Below, in pieces: positions 1 through 12,309 of a stretch of DNA of 64,000 nt. The notes beneath the pieces were generated by a model. The model saw nothing but the letters and a program-made list of their open reading frames with translations, did no database searches and was not told where the DNA came from. Location of the stretch: NCBI RefSeq assembly GCF_002575655.3, contig NC_053040.3, forward strand, positions 156,303,148-156,367,147, read 5' to 3'. The position numbers were made by a program, and so were the translations under genes. The number at the start of each line of letters is the position of its first letter. Within the stretch, counting starts at the first letter, position 1. The DNA comes from Aegilops tauschii subsp. strangulata. Its lineage: Eukaryota; Streptophyta; Magnoliopsida; Poales; Poaceae.

Positions 1-1087
1 GATCGGAGTTACGGATCTCCCGGAATATAAGAAACGGTTTTCGGCCAGATCTAGGGAAAGGGGAACAGAAGAGAACAGAGAGGGGGATCCAATCTTGGAG
101 GGGTTCCCGCCCCTCCGCCGCCATGGAGGCCATGGACCAGAGGGGGAACTCTCCTCCCATCTAGGGGGTGGCCAAGGAAGAAGAAGGAGGAGGAGGGGGC
201 TCTCTCCCCCTCTCTCCCGGTTTCGCTGGAGTGTCGCCGGGGCAAGGATCGTGACGGCGATCTACATCAACAATCTTGCTACCGTCAACACCAACTCTCC
301 CCCCTCTATGCAGCGGTGTAACACCTCTTCTCCCCAAAGTAATCTCTTCTTAAACATGGTGCTCAACTCCATATATTATTAACCAATGATCTATTGTTAT
401 CCTATGATGTTTGAGTAGATCCGTTTTGTCCTTTGGGTTAATCGTGATCATGGTTGGTATGATTGTATATTTTATTTATGGTGCTATCCTACGGTGCCCT
501 CCGTCTCACGCAAACGTGGGGGATCCCCGCTGTAGGGTGTTGCAATACGTTCATGATTCGCTTATGGTGGGTTGCGAGAGTGACAGAAGCTTAAACCCGA
601 GTAGGTGGGTTGTTGTGTATGGGATAAAGAGGACTTGATACTTAATGCTATGATTGGGTTTCACGACCTTAATGATCTTTAGTATTTGCGGATGCTTGCT
701 AGAGTTACAATCATAAGTGCATATGATCCAAGTAGAGAAAGTATGTTAGCTCATGCCTCTCCCTCATATAGAATTACAAGAATGATTACCGGTACTTGTT
801 ATCGATTGCCTAGGGACAAATGACTTTCTTGTTGACAAAAGCTATCCACTTTTATTACCTTGCAATTTATTCATAGTTTTCTTCTCGCAAAGTACTCGTA
901 GTTTTATACTCGCAAAATAGTTTCATACTTGTTTTAGATAAAGCAAATGTCAAGTGTGCGTAGAGTTGTATCGATGGTCGATAGAACTTGAGGGAATATT
1001 TGTTCTGCCTTTAGCTCCTCATTGGGTTCGATACTCTCTATTTATCAAAGAAGGCTGCAAATGATCCCCTATACTTGTGGGTTATCA
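1..1087 (+). mobile_element. LTR fragment, Gypsy type, 3' portion
   Basis: This stretch ends in ATACTTGTGGGTTATCA at 1087, a typical LTR terminus. The last 60 bases, from GGGTTCGATACTCTC onward, resemble the reverse complement of the start of the Athila-type LTR at 51508, so this is a related but diverged LTR lying in plus orientation. It is cut by the window start. No primer-binding site follows position 1087, so this is a 3' LTR or a solo LTR rather than a 5' LTR. The short ORFs inside are not coding by any sign I can see. Confidence 0.7.
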
Positions 1088-1132
1088 TCCTTCTTCACCT
1101 AAATCTCTGAGGAGCTGAGCCGTCTCCACGCG

Positions 1133-1351
1133 ATGGTGGGGGCGGAGCTGGACAAGGAGGGGTTGCAGGCTGCCGTCGCCGTTGCCAGGCGAATCCTCTC
1201 ATGGCTCCGTCACCGGAATCCATTCGTGCCATTGGACGCCGTCTTTGACGAGCTGGCTCCCGTCGACCGGGAGCGGGCTCTGCAGGCGGTTGCACCCTGC
1301 ATCACCAACGTCGTGTGCCTCGAGAAGCAGAGGGACTTTGGTGGTGTTTAG
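1133..1351 (+). CDS. Short unrecognised ORF, possible gene fragment
   Basis: A 72-residue ORF begins with MVGAELDKEG and contains an alpha-helical stretch (AVAVARRILSWLRHR) followed by a hydrophobic/acidic part (DAVFDELAPVDRERALQAV). It is GC-rich, unlike the AT-rich flanks, and starts 45 bases after the LTR fragment ends. It stops at the edge of a sequence that looks like a small inverted-repeat element (GGTGTTTAGGC near 1341, GCCAAACACC near 1590), so its natural 3' end may be lost. It may be the first exon of a truncated gene. No family recognised. Confidence 0.25.
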   Translation: MVGAELDKEGLQAAVAVARRILSWLRHRNPFVPLDAVFDELAPVDRERALQAVAPCITNVVCLEKQRDFGGV

Positions 1352-2133
1352 GCGTTCTCTGCATGGGCATGTCCATGTCTCGGCGCAACATGACCGTTGG
1401 ATCAAACTCAGACGATGCAGACCAGTCACTGTAGCACAAAGCATGTGGGTGTGTTTGGTTGCATTCTCATCTCAATATAGTTGTTCCCTCTTCGTGCATG
1501 CTCATCTCAGCACCCCTCTTCATGCATGCTCCTAGTGTATTTTTGTTAACCTCTTAGTGTGGACTCATGCACCCTTCATGCACTCTGCCAAACACCCAAA
1601 AGTGGGTCGAGAAGGGAACTTTTGCTCCCATCCGGTGCACCCTTCATACACCCTGCCTAACACTGATTTGTGCTTCATATGGTTCAGAGTACTGTAGCAC
1701 CGTACTCTCTGTGCGATGTAGACCTAGTTCTGTTAACATTGATCTCACCGTTCATTCTCGACCAGACAGTCAAAAAAGGGGTACTATGTTACATTATTGT
1801 TCATATAGTTGACATGCGGACAACATCATTTGTTATCATCATATCTTACTACACTAGCAATAAGATTATGTAGTACTGACGTATGAACCACTACACATGC
1901 CTAGTAGTAGGAACACTGTGTAAGTTCAAGTGGCTGCCATGTTTGGCACTCCTCCATCGTAAGAGTGGAAACGCTTGATGTAATCAATTTTTTCTCCAGA
2001 AAAATAGTGGATACACTCTACCGTGCGGATCCTCCTCGATGGTCGTCGGGAACCTTGCTACTCACTTTTGCCAACGTGTGGGACAACCAGCATCGGGGTC
2101 CACTAGCCATGCACTAAATTACTCCGTATTAGA
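1352..2133. other. Intergenic, possible MITE, promoter-like DNA
   Basis: No coding signal is seen. About 1341-1600 is bounded by short inverted ends (GGTGTTTAGGC and GCCAAACACC) and holds degenerate direct repeats of a TTCATGCA-type motif, which suggests a small non-autonomous DNA element; no clear target duplication was found. The rest is AT-rich and precedes the CT-rich leader at 2134, so it may contain a promoter. Confidence 0.25.
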
Positions 2134-2382
2134 GTGCCCAACTGCACGGTAGACTACCCCGATCGAAGCGCCACAGTAATGCCCAATGAGCCGTCAAATC
2201 ACAAAACCCCCTCCTTTCCAGCAGTACGTTGGACGGACGAAGCAACCATCATTTCACTCTTTTCCCTCAGCTTCCTCTCTCGAAGAAAACCCCAACTCGC
2301 TTCTCCCTCATCTTGTTCCTCATTTCTTCAAGGAAACCCCGACCTGCTTCTGCCATTGTTCTTCTCTCCCAAAGAAGGAAAG
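2134..2382 (+). other. Putative 5' untranslated exon of the split gene
   Basis: This CT-rich stretch (CTCTTTTCCCTCAGCTTCC and similar) is typical of a plant 5' leader. It ends at a good splice donor, AAG|GTGAGC, at 2382/2383. A matching acceptor, TTTGACAG, lies at 2515. Short ORFs cross it in several frames but none is convincing. It is inferred to be the first, non-coding exon of the gene continuing at 2516. Confidence 0.3.
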
Positions 2383-2515
2383 GTGAGCGCATCAATGGTG
2401 TAGATTCTGGCCAAGGCCTGGTCTTGCAAGCCCGAGACTGATCCTATAACTCCCTCTTTGTTCTTCTTTTGGGTTTGTGATTATGGTTTCTTTTCTTTTC
2501 ATTTCTATTTGACAG

Positions 2516-3931
2516 TTTCTTGATGGACGCTAGAGCACCGGCCGAAGTGAGGTATATGGCTCTGGCTAAAACCGTCGAGGCTCATGGTACGCAAGCGCAA
2601 GCACCCCGCCAAGACTACCGCAGACAAGCTCAAGGCCATCGCCCTGTCCAAGCCCCCCTCTCCGGGATCCCTCATTAAGCAAGTCCAGATAATATCTCTT
2701 CTTGACGATCTTTTTCTCGATCTTGATCGTGTTTTTTCATCTAACACGCAGTACTAGTACTAGTAGTACAACTTTCTGGGTGATCTTGCATGTGATTTTG
2801 TGTGCCAAATGACGGTTCTAAATTCCTCTTTTGACCAAACATGTGAGAGGTTGACACTTATTTATTATAGATTACTTTCAACTACTTTATGAACATCAAT
2901 GCTACCTTTGAAGAGAGTGTATTTGCCTCAGTAACTTGTGTTATGGATATTGCAACTAATCCTCTGCTCTCATGCCTTTGAGGACATGTTCTAGTGTCTT
3001 TGTTCACTCATTTCTGTGCATATATGTAGTCATATATGTAGTAAAATATCAAAAATCATCTTATATTTCTGCACAAAGGTAGTAATAAAATATTTGGTTT
3101 CTGTTTGAATTAGAATCAGGTCTGCGGTGGAGATGAAGTTCTCAATGTCATGTCGTGTGAACTGGAAGACCTGAGGATGAGTTCTACAGCTAAACTATCC
3201 AGCTGTTGTGTCCTTGTCGCCACGTGTCCTGAACTAGTGTTTTCCTGTAGCATTGTTATCAGGCGTGTTCTCGAGGTTGTACTTGACCATAACAATTTCC
3301 TGGATGTGCCTTCGATTACGAAGGGTGTGGTTCTTATAAAGCTTCCCGACAAATCTGTTGCGGATTGTCTTCATTGTCATGTTTATGAGTGGAAAGACCA
3401 CTCTGTTAGGTTCTCCAAGGTTGCCGAGATGGTGATGGTGCTGGTAGACATCTCTCATGAAGTCCATGGCCTAGTCAGTTATGCGGGGTTCATCCCGTAG
3501 GTCGGTGGCAAGAAATAGTCTGCAGAGTTTAATTAGTGCAACTTTGCTTGTCTGTAATAAGTACTATTGTTTAGTACTTGATTTGTGTGTGTGAACCCTG
3601 TATTTTTTAGTACTGCCACTTTTGGTGTGTGGTGAGTCTTGAGAACAATATATGTTAATGTTTGTCCACTCAATTTAGTCTGTATATTTTGAAGTATCCA
3701 GATCATCTTTTTTGTGAGGACGGATTGTCAATTATGGTTACACTCCAATATCTTTATGCATTGCAGGGTTTATCACACCCACCAGGATTTCCAGTCCCAT
3801 GGATGTTCAGTCGATACGATTTGTCACGACCTTTGGATTGTCCTGCTTGTGGGAGTAAGCGGGGGCCCTGCATGCCATGCGTAGTTGGAAGATCAATCTT
3901 CTGTATAGAACTTGAACATGGTGATTTCCTG
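2516..3931 (+). pseudogene. 5' half of a probable B3-type gene (exons 2 to 4)
   Basis: I infer three exons. The first has its ATG at 2584 and encodes 33 residues with a basic, nuclear-signal-like start (MVRKRKHPAKTT); it ends at a GT donor at 2683. The acceptor AATCAG at 3119 joins it in phase 0 to an exon running to about 3500 (VCGGDEVLNVMS... to ...VSYAGFIP). A further exon lies at about 3775-3931 after acceptor TTGCAG and before donor CTG|GTAAGG; it contains a Cys-rich run (CPACGSKRGPCMPC). The exon ending near 3500 meets an in-frame TAG and has no good donor in phase, so the frame is probably damaged. An ATG in another frame at 2522 could compete for initiation. No domain is recognised in this half. 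The link to the B3 half at 16918 rests on position and orientation only. Confidence 0.35.
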
Positions 3932-4022
3932 GTAAGGATTCACTCGTGTCACATCAAGTAAATCTTATTGATTTACTGTCTAAATCTTATTGATTTAATG
4001 TCATGTTTTCTTACTTTTCCTG

Positions 4023-7000
4023 TGTGGCACCCCGGCTCAGAGCGACCGGTTTACCTTGCATTGCGAGCCCAGAGATCGAGTCTTCTGGCAACACACAACA
4101 TCTTGGTACAGAAAACAACCGCTTTATTGATACTAGCGGAACATAGTTCGATGTTAGATCAAGTAGCGAGGCCAAGTGGCACACGCGGTGCGGCTGAATA
4201 ATATGTACATTATTTAGTGAACATAAAGGGGCCTCGATAACGGCAACTACACGGCAGCGGAACGACGATGAAGCGGGACTCCATAGCACAGGGACACTGA
4301 TGTGGACACGATCTAGACACGGCAACACTTCGATCCAATCAGACTTTCCTGAAAACTGGCATGACACGCCAGGTCAGTACATTGAATTTACTTGCAAGCT
4401 CACAACAAGCATAAACATAATGGAAAACAATATTATGATATTTAATCAAATTAATATCAATGCAAAAGACTACTACAAATGCAATGAACGCAATATCGTG
4501 CATCAAGTCCATCGGACTTTCTTACCGAACGGGTTACCTCGTAACCAAACGGTGATCATATACAGACCACTTACCAAACCAACACTTTGGTTTCCACAAC
4601 CCTCATCAATTCTCATCCATCATCACAGTGCAAAATGATTATAATTAGTGTGCAGGATTACTTATGAAAGTTGATCCATGGTGTGACTTACTCACGAGTT
4701 GTGTCCGTAACCGAGGACACGGCTATCGATAGATTAAATTACACTCTGCAGAGGTAGCGCACTGTACCCACACCACAGAATCCATGGCCTCGCACTCCCA
4801 TTTGGGTGGACCAACGGCATTCTGACGAAACCCTCCCATTGCCATGACACTCTCCCGGCCACTCCGACTCACTCCCCACTGGGCTAAGTCCTGGGTGGCC
4901 CCGTGCCTACCAAAGGCATCCACGGCCACCATCGTGGCAAAACATAAACGGTCCCAAACGGGGACAAGGTACCATAACAACAAACAGGCACCCAAGGTTA
5001 TGTCTGCTTACCGGGCCAGGGTAATGCATGCCCATAACCTTCCCTCGTTGGAGGTACCGACCAGAGGCATGACAATGGACCGAATAAAGGCCTTCCCATA
5101 ACGGCAAATGTGGTTGCACTGGGAAAAACTCGATTCAGTGGCACCATGACCCGATCAATGGTATGTTCAAGTTGAATTATTATCAGATTTAACTTGAAAT
5201 AAAAATAACAGGTGTCATGATATGCCATGAATATGCAACCATACATCATGCATCACATACTATCAAACATAAACATATCAACATCATCAAGTATTCTACT
5301 AACAATCATCGTCATCAAAGCAAACTCATTTCACTCCTCTGGTTATTATAATTCATCAAATTTAACCATGATATTAACTTAAAATTATCCATTTTCTTAC
5401 TTAAGAAAATAATAACAAAGATGGTCATTTCATAATCATTTCATTATCACCTAACCAAATCTTACTTCTACCGACTTCAACTAACTTAGCTAGTCTCAAA
5501 CTACTGTAAACTAAGCATTTCAAGCAAGGCAAGTATTCAAAAGAAATAAATATTCATTTAAATAATTTAAATGCATGAGATAACTCATATTCAAGTTGGA
5601 AAAATCACAAATATTGAAATGACACTATGAAAATGTTGTTGTGGCTTGCCTTAGTGCAGATGAGGTTCACATTCCTCCTGGTGATCCTCAAGACAAGCTT
5701 CACCTTCAGAAAATAATCAAAAATAGAGAAAGAAAATATCAAGAATCACTCTGAATAACACCAGAAATTCTAGACAATTGAAAAAATCTACATTTTGGTG
5801 TGCTGCTAGAACTTTTCAAAATAAACACAATGCAAAAAGAATCAATTCATTTGGACTTATGGTTTAAAAGTTGTGCCTCGTCAAAGTTTCTGGTCAAAAT
5901 TTGAAATTAAATTTGAATAAAACAGAAACCAGGGGGTGACGTCGATGATGTACTGTCTGAATACGCCTCCACTCGTACCGCTTCGGGCGCTTGTGGAGAG
6001 GCTGACAGTGGGCCCCGCTGGTCAGGTGTGAGGGGGAGACAGAGAGAAACAGAGCGCGGTGGGGCTTCGCCGGAGCTCACGCCGGCGAGGAGGGCTCCTT
6101 GGCCCGATCCAAAGGGATAGAACGTGAGAGGAGGTCGAGGCGCACCTGACCATACCCGTAGCTTGGCGAGAGGTGGTCGGAGTAGCTCGGAACCAAGCTC
6201 ACAAGCGGCGGCTGCGGTCGGGTTTCACCGGAGTTGAGGAAGACAGCAGAGGGAGTCGATTCCACGGGCTACGACTGGGTCAGTGGGCACCAGAGAAGCA
6301 CCGCAGAGGCGCCGGAGTAGATGCACGAGCTCGAGAGGGGCTGGATGGGTAATGGCGAATAGAGGGGATCGCCGGCAAGCTCGAACTCGAGGACGGCAGC
6401 CCGAGGCCTGCCCGGCTGGGCTACGGCTATCTATGGTGTTGTGGAGGTTGGTTGAGTGTGTGGTGATGCTCGAAGAGGCTGGGGATGGGTTGTATTTATA
6501 GGCAAGGGGGAGAGGTGCTCGGGGCTCCGCCAGAGTTCTCTGGAAGCGGCACCCGACAATGATTTGCGCCAGTGAGAGAGGGGGAAGACACCATGGTTCA
6601 CGCAGCAACTGTGGGCGAGCAGAGACGAGCACAGGGCGTGGGTGGCGGCGAGCACAGTGGGCACAGGTGCACTGTTGGCTTGGCCGCGTCGTGCCCATGC
6701 TCGCTGCGGCGAGCTCCGGCGTCGGCGAGCGCTAGGGTGAGTTAAGGATGTCGGGATGGCGATTGTGGCGAGGTTTGGCAAGGCGCAGCGGAGTGGGAAG
6801 CGAGCACGCGCTGAACATAGCACTCGGCGACATCCAAAGCGTGTCGACTAGCTCATTGGCATCATGCACATGCGTGGTCACCGCGCGAACTCTGGCATAG
6901 AGCCACAACTTGCCATAAATTCTTGTCTGGCGTGTTGTTCTTGATGACCTGAGTCACTCCATGGGTTCGAGTTGATCACAGGTGCGCTGTGTGAGTCAGT

Positions 7001-7569
7001 TTCTTCCTGGGAAGTTTCTGGTCAGAAAATTGTGAGGTTAATTATGATCAAACGAAAAAGAGTTTAGGGCTGATTTTTGGTGGTTAGAAGTTTCTTAGGA
7101 GGGTAATGAAGCCCTAGAAATTTCAGCTCCATTGGATTAAGGAAAAGTATAGTTGCTATAGAAACTTCATTTTCTGACTAGAACAGACATGATTTTCTGT
7201 AGAAAAAATATTCCAAAAACCTATGCAATATTTTTGCTTAGGGATGTGTGCCAAGGTCCAAAGAATATTCACGAATTTTCTGAGATTTTTGTGAGCAAAG
7301 AAAATGAGGGTTGCTTTGAAGCATATGTTGGTGACTAGGGTTTTTGAAGGAAAAATGAATATTTTTCAATTATGAAAAATATCCCTAGGATTATTTTGGG
7401 ATTAATCAGAGAGGAAATGGTGGTCGAGGGAGAGATGAGCCACTTGGGTGAAAATCAAGTGTATGCTCAAAGGTTTAAGTCCAACTGAGTTGATTCAAAA
7501 ATCCAAATTCAAATCAAATGGCAATCAAAATCAGAAAAAGAAAAAGGGGGCAAAAACCAGGTTGTCACA
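4023..7569 (-). repeat. 3' LTR of the chromovirus
   Basis: This 3547-bp LTR matches 13288-16829 along its whole length, with scattered substitutions and small indels visible by eye. It begins TGTGGCACCCCGG and ends GTTGTCACA. It follows the polypurine tract on the minus strand, so it is the downstream LTR. The ORFs in its GC-rich part (about 6080-6820) recur in the other LTR with stops and are not genes. Confidence 0.92.
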
Positions 7570-7584
7570 AACCTCCCCCACTTA
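7570..7584 (-). other. Polypurine tract of the chromovirus
   Basis: On the minus strand the sequence TAAGTGGGGGAGGTT lies directly before the 3' LTR, where plus-strand DNA synthesis would be primed. It confirms the minus orientation. Confidence 0.75.
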
Positions 7585-7884
7585 GGATGAATCTCGTCCT
7601 CGAGATTCGGTTGTTTGGCAAAACAATTCTGGATAGGTTGCCTTTAGAAATTCCTCTTGCTCCCAAGTTGCCTCTTCCTCGGTGTGATGCTCCCACTGAA
7701 CCTTATAAAACTTTATCGCTTTACTACGAGTGACCCTTTCCATATCATCCAAGATTCTGAATGGTTTCTCTTCATATGTTAAATCCTTAGCCAGCTCTAA
7801 TTCTGACATATCAGTCTTTTTTTCTGGAGGCGATAGACATCGTCTTAACTGTGGGACATGGAACACATTGTGCACTTCTGACAA
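7582..7884 (-). pseudogene. Integrase C-terminus with chromodomain-like segment
   Basis: The 100-residue ORF opens with the integrase tail (VHNVFHVPQLRRCL). About residues 39-85 form a chromodomain-like region (ILDDMERVTRSKAIKFYKVQW followed after a gap by ATWEQEE, split here). Chromodomains on integrase tails direct chromoviruses to particular chromatin. Stops separate this ORF from the integrase core at 8017-9354. The assignment rests on the Y/W-rich pattern and position. Confidence 0.65.
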
Positions 7885-8016
7885 TTACGGGGGCAATTCC
7901 AACTGATACGCAATAGTACCCACTTTGGACATAACTAGGAATGGACCAATATATCTGGGTGCCAATTTTCCGCGAGTCTAAAATCTTTTGACTCCTTTCA
8001 TGGGGGTGACTCAGAG

Positions 8017-9354
8017 CTATACATGCTCTCCGGGTTCAAAACTGATATGACAGTGCTTTGCATCATAATAACTCTTCTGTCGAGACTTAGCCAACTGCAA
8101 TCCGTCTCGGATTTCCTTGACTTGCTTTTCAGCTTCCATCATTAGATCAATTCCAAAAATGCGGCTATCTCTGGTTTGAGACCAATTTAGCGGAGTGCGG
8201 CACTTACGGCCATACAGAGCTTCATAGCGTGACATCTTTAGGCTAGTCTGGAAGCTGTTGTTGTAGGAGAACTCGGCATACGACAGACAATCTTCCCATT
8301 TGGGTCCTTGGGCCAAAGCACATGCTTGAAGCATATCTTCGAGTATTTAGTTCACTCACTCCGTCTGCCCGTCTGTCTGAGGATGATAGGTTGTGCTATA
8401 TTTTAGCGCGGTCCCCAAAGCTTGATGGAGACGTGACCAGAAAGCAGAAGTAAAAAGTGACCCCCTGTAGGAAGTGATAGTTCTTGGCACTCCATGCAGA
8501 CTGACTATTCGGGACGCATAGGGTTGTGCGAGTTGGTCGGCTCGATAGGTGGTTCGGATGGGAATGAAATGGGCTACCTTGGTCAGTGTGTCCACCACGA
8601 CCCATACTGCATCATTGCCACGGTGAGTCCTTGGTAGTCCTGTGATAAAATCCATATAGACATCATCCCACTTCCATTGCGGAACGGGCGAAGGTTGGAG
8701 GAGTCCTGCTGGTTTCTGGTGTTCGGCCTTCACTTTGTTGCATACATCGCAACAAGCAACAAAATAGGCGATGTCCTTCTTCATCCCATCCCACCAAAAT
8801 ATCTGCCGAAGGTCTTCGTACATTTTAGTACCTCCGGGGTGAATGGAATACGAGGATTCATGCGCTTTTGTCAAGATCTTCTTTCTTAAGTCCACTTGAT
8901 CAGGTACACAAATTCTTCCTCGGAACCTTAGTGTACCTTGCTGATCCTTAAAGAAATCTTGTGTCTGGCCTTCTAACATACGCTTGACATGTTTTTGCAG
9001 CACTGGGTCATCTGACTGGGCCCCGCAGATTTCATCCTCGAGAGTAGGGGTAACTTCCGTCATATTAGCAAGACCAGATTCCATAATAACCAAATTGAGC
9101 TGAGTGATCTCTTCCTGAAGTTCGGGAGGCAAGGACTCCATCATGGCATTCAGACTGGCAGGCTTGCAGCTGAGTGCATCAGCGACCACATTGGCCTTAC
9201 CCGGATGATAATTTATTCCAAGGTCATAATCCTTGACTAATTCGAGCCATCTTCGCTGGTGGAGGTTTAAGTCCGGTTGAGTGAATATATATACTTGAGA
9301 CTTTTGTGGTCGGTAAATATCTGGCACCTTTTTCCAATGAGATAGTGTCTCCAA
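8017..9354 (-). pseudogene. Chromovirus integrase, broken
   Basis: The first ORF (8356-9354) starts in the RNase H tail and includes an HHCC zinc-binding domain (HPGGTKMYEDLRQ, then CDVCNKVK). The core follows: first catalytic Asp in YMDFITGLP and the final Glu in HPQTDGQTE. The second catalytic Asp, normally in an SDRGS-type motif, is Tyr here (TSYRGSLF). A TGA stop follows immediately after the catalytic Glu, and the core continues in the ORF at 8017-8334 (SYAEFSYNNSFQ, EALYGRKCR). With two independent lesions this integrase cannot be functional. Confidence 0.85.
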
Positions 9355-10249
9355 ATTTTTAAAGCATGAAAAACCGCGGCCAACTCCAAATCATGAGTAG
9401 GATAGTTCCCTTCGTGGGGTCGTAGCTGGCGAGATGCGTATGCTACAACCTTACCATCTTGCATGAGTACGCATCCAAGACCTTGCCTGGAAGCGTCACA
9501 ATACACATCAAAGCTGCGGTAGATGTCCGGAAGAGTCAACACAGGTGCGATTGTCAGTATGGTCTTCAGCTCATTGAAACTTTTCTCACAGTCCTCAGTC
9601 CATTCGAACTTCTTATCTTTCTTGAGAAGCTCTATCATTGGCTTGGTAATCTTAGAGAAGCCTTCAATGAAACAGCGGTAGTACCCGGCTAATCCAAGGA
9701 AACTCCAGATTTGGAATCAAGCACATCCTTCACCTTACTTGGAACCACGGCTATACCTTGTGCTGACAGAACATGACCTAGGAATCCAAATTTCTTGAGC
9801 CAAAACTTGCATTTACTGAATTTTGCGTATAGCTGATGGTCACGGAGTCTTTATAAGACATCTCTGAGGTGTCCCTTGTGCTCTTCTTCACCTTTTGAGT
9901 ATACTAGGATGTCATCGATGAAGACCACCACAAATTTATCCAGGAAATCCATGAATACTTTGTTCATCATATGCATGAAGAAAGCAGGGGCATTGGTTAG
10001 ACCGAAGGACATAACTGTATATTCATAAAGACCGTATCGGGTAGTAAACGTCGTCTTAGGAATATCTTCCTTCTTGATCTTGAGCTGGTGGTATCCAGTC
10101 CTCAAATCAATCTTGGAGAATACCTTTGCCCCACTAAGTTGATCAAATAAATCATCGATCCTGGGTAGTGGATATTTGTTCTTAATAGTGACATCATTCA
10201 GCTGACGGTAATCCACACACATACAGAGACTAACGTCTTTCTTGTCCAC
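9267..10249 (-). pseudogene. Chromovirus reverse transcriptase and RNase H, broken
   Basis: RT lies at 9851-10249 and includes [30 protein letters not shown] and the active-site motif [11 protein letters not shown], so the catalytic Asp residues are kept. RNase H lies at 9267-9638 with [10 protein letters not shown], the Glu region THDLELAAV and [10 protein letters not shown]. Frame breaks occur between 9639 and 9850 (RT connection) and upstream of 10249. In the intact family this would be one polyprotein with protease and integrase. Confidence 0.88.
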
Positions 10250-10335
10250 AAATATTGCGTGTGATCCCCATGGTTAAGAGCTTGGACGGATATAACCTTT
10301 CTGGAGCATCTCATCAAGCTGTTTCTTTAATTCCA

Positions 10336-10900
10336 TTAATTCTGACGAAGGCATCCGATAATACTTCTTGTATAACGGTACGGTCCCCCGGGCACAAGAT
10401 CAATTGCAAACTCGAGCTCTCGGTATGGCGGCATTCCTGGCAATTCTTCAGGGAATACATCTGGAAATTCACTGACCACAGGAATTAATCCCAATTCTTC
10501 GGCTACAGCGGTGAAGACCATTTCTTTCTTGGGTATGCTTCTGCGGGCATAGAATTTTGTAGTTCGACCTTCCTGACTCGTCAAGGTGACTTCTCTGGTC
10601 GCACAGTTGATGCATACTTGATATTGGGTCAACCAGTTCATTCCCAAAATAATGTCCAACTTGGCAGACTCGATGACTACCAAGGAAGTTGGGAAACGGA
10701 CCCCTTTGATATCAATTTCCAAATTATGGCAGACCAGATTGCTTCTGAGCAAGTATCTCGGGGATTGTACCAGCATATTCTTTCTCAAAATCGAACAAGG
10801 AAATTTGTTTTGGGCAACAAAACTCCGCGAAATAAAAGAGTGGGAAGCCCAGAGTCAAATAAAATTATTGCAGGTATGTTATTAACAGGAAACATACCAA
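10336..10900 (-). pseudogene. Chromovirus protease region, frameshifted
   Basis: The protease active-site motif is readable on the minus strand near 10850-10868 as ILFDSG, followed at once by a frame change. The downstream ORF (10336-10788) carries the rest of the protease fold ([10 protein letters not shown]) and the linker to RT ([15 protein letters not shown]). Further frame loss occurs after residue 135, before RT begins at 10249. The protease would cleave the Gag-Pol precursor. Confidence 0.75.
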
Positions 10901-10929
10901 TGATGACTTCGGGGTCCTCTTGGGCTTCG

Positions 10930-12005
10930 TCTGCGGAGAGGTGATGAACTTGCCCTTCGATGGTTCGCTGGACAGGGTATGGCCCCAGATGGTTGACTTG
11001 TAGCCTGGATGGAGCATTCGTCTTGCCATTCTTGGGACACTGTCTTGCATAATGTCTGGTTTGTCCACAATTGAAACACGAATTGTTACGCTGACATGCT
11101 TCTCACACCGGGCTGGTTAAGACATTCTTGACTTGGGTAGTGGTCTTGTTAACATTCTGCTGCCAATTGAGCTTGTACTCTACCTGAGTCTGTTGCCAAG
11201 TGCGAGCCTTCTTCATTGGACGGCCATCCTTCTTAGGCTCAAACTTGCGATTGTGATCATTATTAGCAGGCTTATTGTCATGCACCAGCTTGTGCTCCCT
11301 TTCAGCAATGAGGGCCTTGTTTACCAGTGTTTGGAAATCCGGGAAATCAAACATACTGAGAGTGCATCTGAGGTGTTGGTCTAGTTCACCGAGAAATCGG
11401 TCAACCTTTCTTTCTTTTGTGGCCACATCATAAAGAGAATAACGGGCCAAATGATTGAACTTGTGCAGATATTCACTGACAGACATGCTTTCTTGGGTGA
11501 GCGCAAGAAATTCACGCCGCTTGACCTTCATAATGCTAGCATGAAGGTGGTACTTGCGGAAATGGTCCTTGAATTTAACCCAAGTGATTTCTTCGTCTGC
11601 AGGCCACATGGCTTTAGCATTATCCCACCATATAGCAGCAGCTCCTTCGAGATAATGTGTAGCGAACGGAACCTTATCCTCTTCTTGAATACGAGCAATT
11701 TCAAGCTTTTTCTCAATGGTCCTTAACCAGTCATAGGCCTCCAATGGATCGACAGCTTGACTGAAACTGGGAGGCTTGGTTCTCTGAAAATCTGACAGCT
11801 TGGAGTGGTGACCATTCTGATTTCCATTATGTCCAACCATAGCTTGTACACTCTTCAACAATTCAATCAGATCGTTATTCCTTCTTTCCTCAAACATGCG
11901 CATAATTTGTTCAGTGGAGGGCGGATGTGGCGGTGGAGGCGGTGGTGGATTGTACGGCTCGGGGGGAATGCCCTGCCTGTCGTGCTGAGCGGCGAACAGG
12001 GACAT
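10930..12005 (-). pseudogene. Chromovirus gag
   Basis: The likely start is the ATG at 12005 (MSLFAAQHDRQG), since the sequence before it resembles leader and only by chance remains open. A proline-rich segment (NPPPPPPPHPP) follows, then the capsid-type retrotrans_gag domain (DPLEAYDWLRTIEKK, THYLEGAAAIWWDN, VSEYLHKFNHLARYS). The ORF stops at 11103. Past that stop a CCHC zinc knuckle is still readable near 11040-11095 (CFNCGQTRHYARQC). Gag forms the particle that packages element RNA. Confidence 0.85.
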
Positions 12006-12309
12006 CCTCACAAGCGTGACTGCTGCTGCCTCCCTGCGCCATCCTATTATTTGTTTTTCCCAATATAAGTCAACCGTGATGAGCAACATCCAAGATAGTA
12101 GGGAAAAGCCAGCGACAAACGTGAAAGAAGCGGAAACGGAATATCGAAAGAAAACACAGCGAATAATAAAAAGTTCCAACATAATTAGACTCATACATGA
12201 AAGATAAACATCATGATCAGCACGACCACCCTCATACATGCAACGAAACATCATGACTCGTACAACTACATCCATACATCAACATGACAACTGCAGGTAC
12301 TCGGACACT

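Noticed and set aside
1341..1605. Complete MITE
   Set aside because: Ends GGTGTTTAGGC and GCCAAACACC are suggestive, but the inverted similarity is only about 10 bp and no target duplication was found.
7518..7733. Plus-strand ORF across the chromovirus LTR edge
   Set aside because: It crosses the LTR boundary and is antisense to the integrase tail; a shadow frame.
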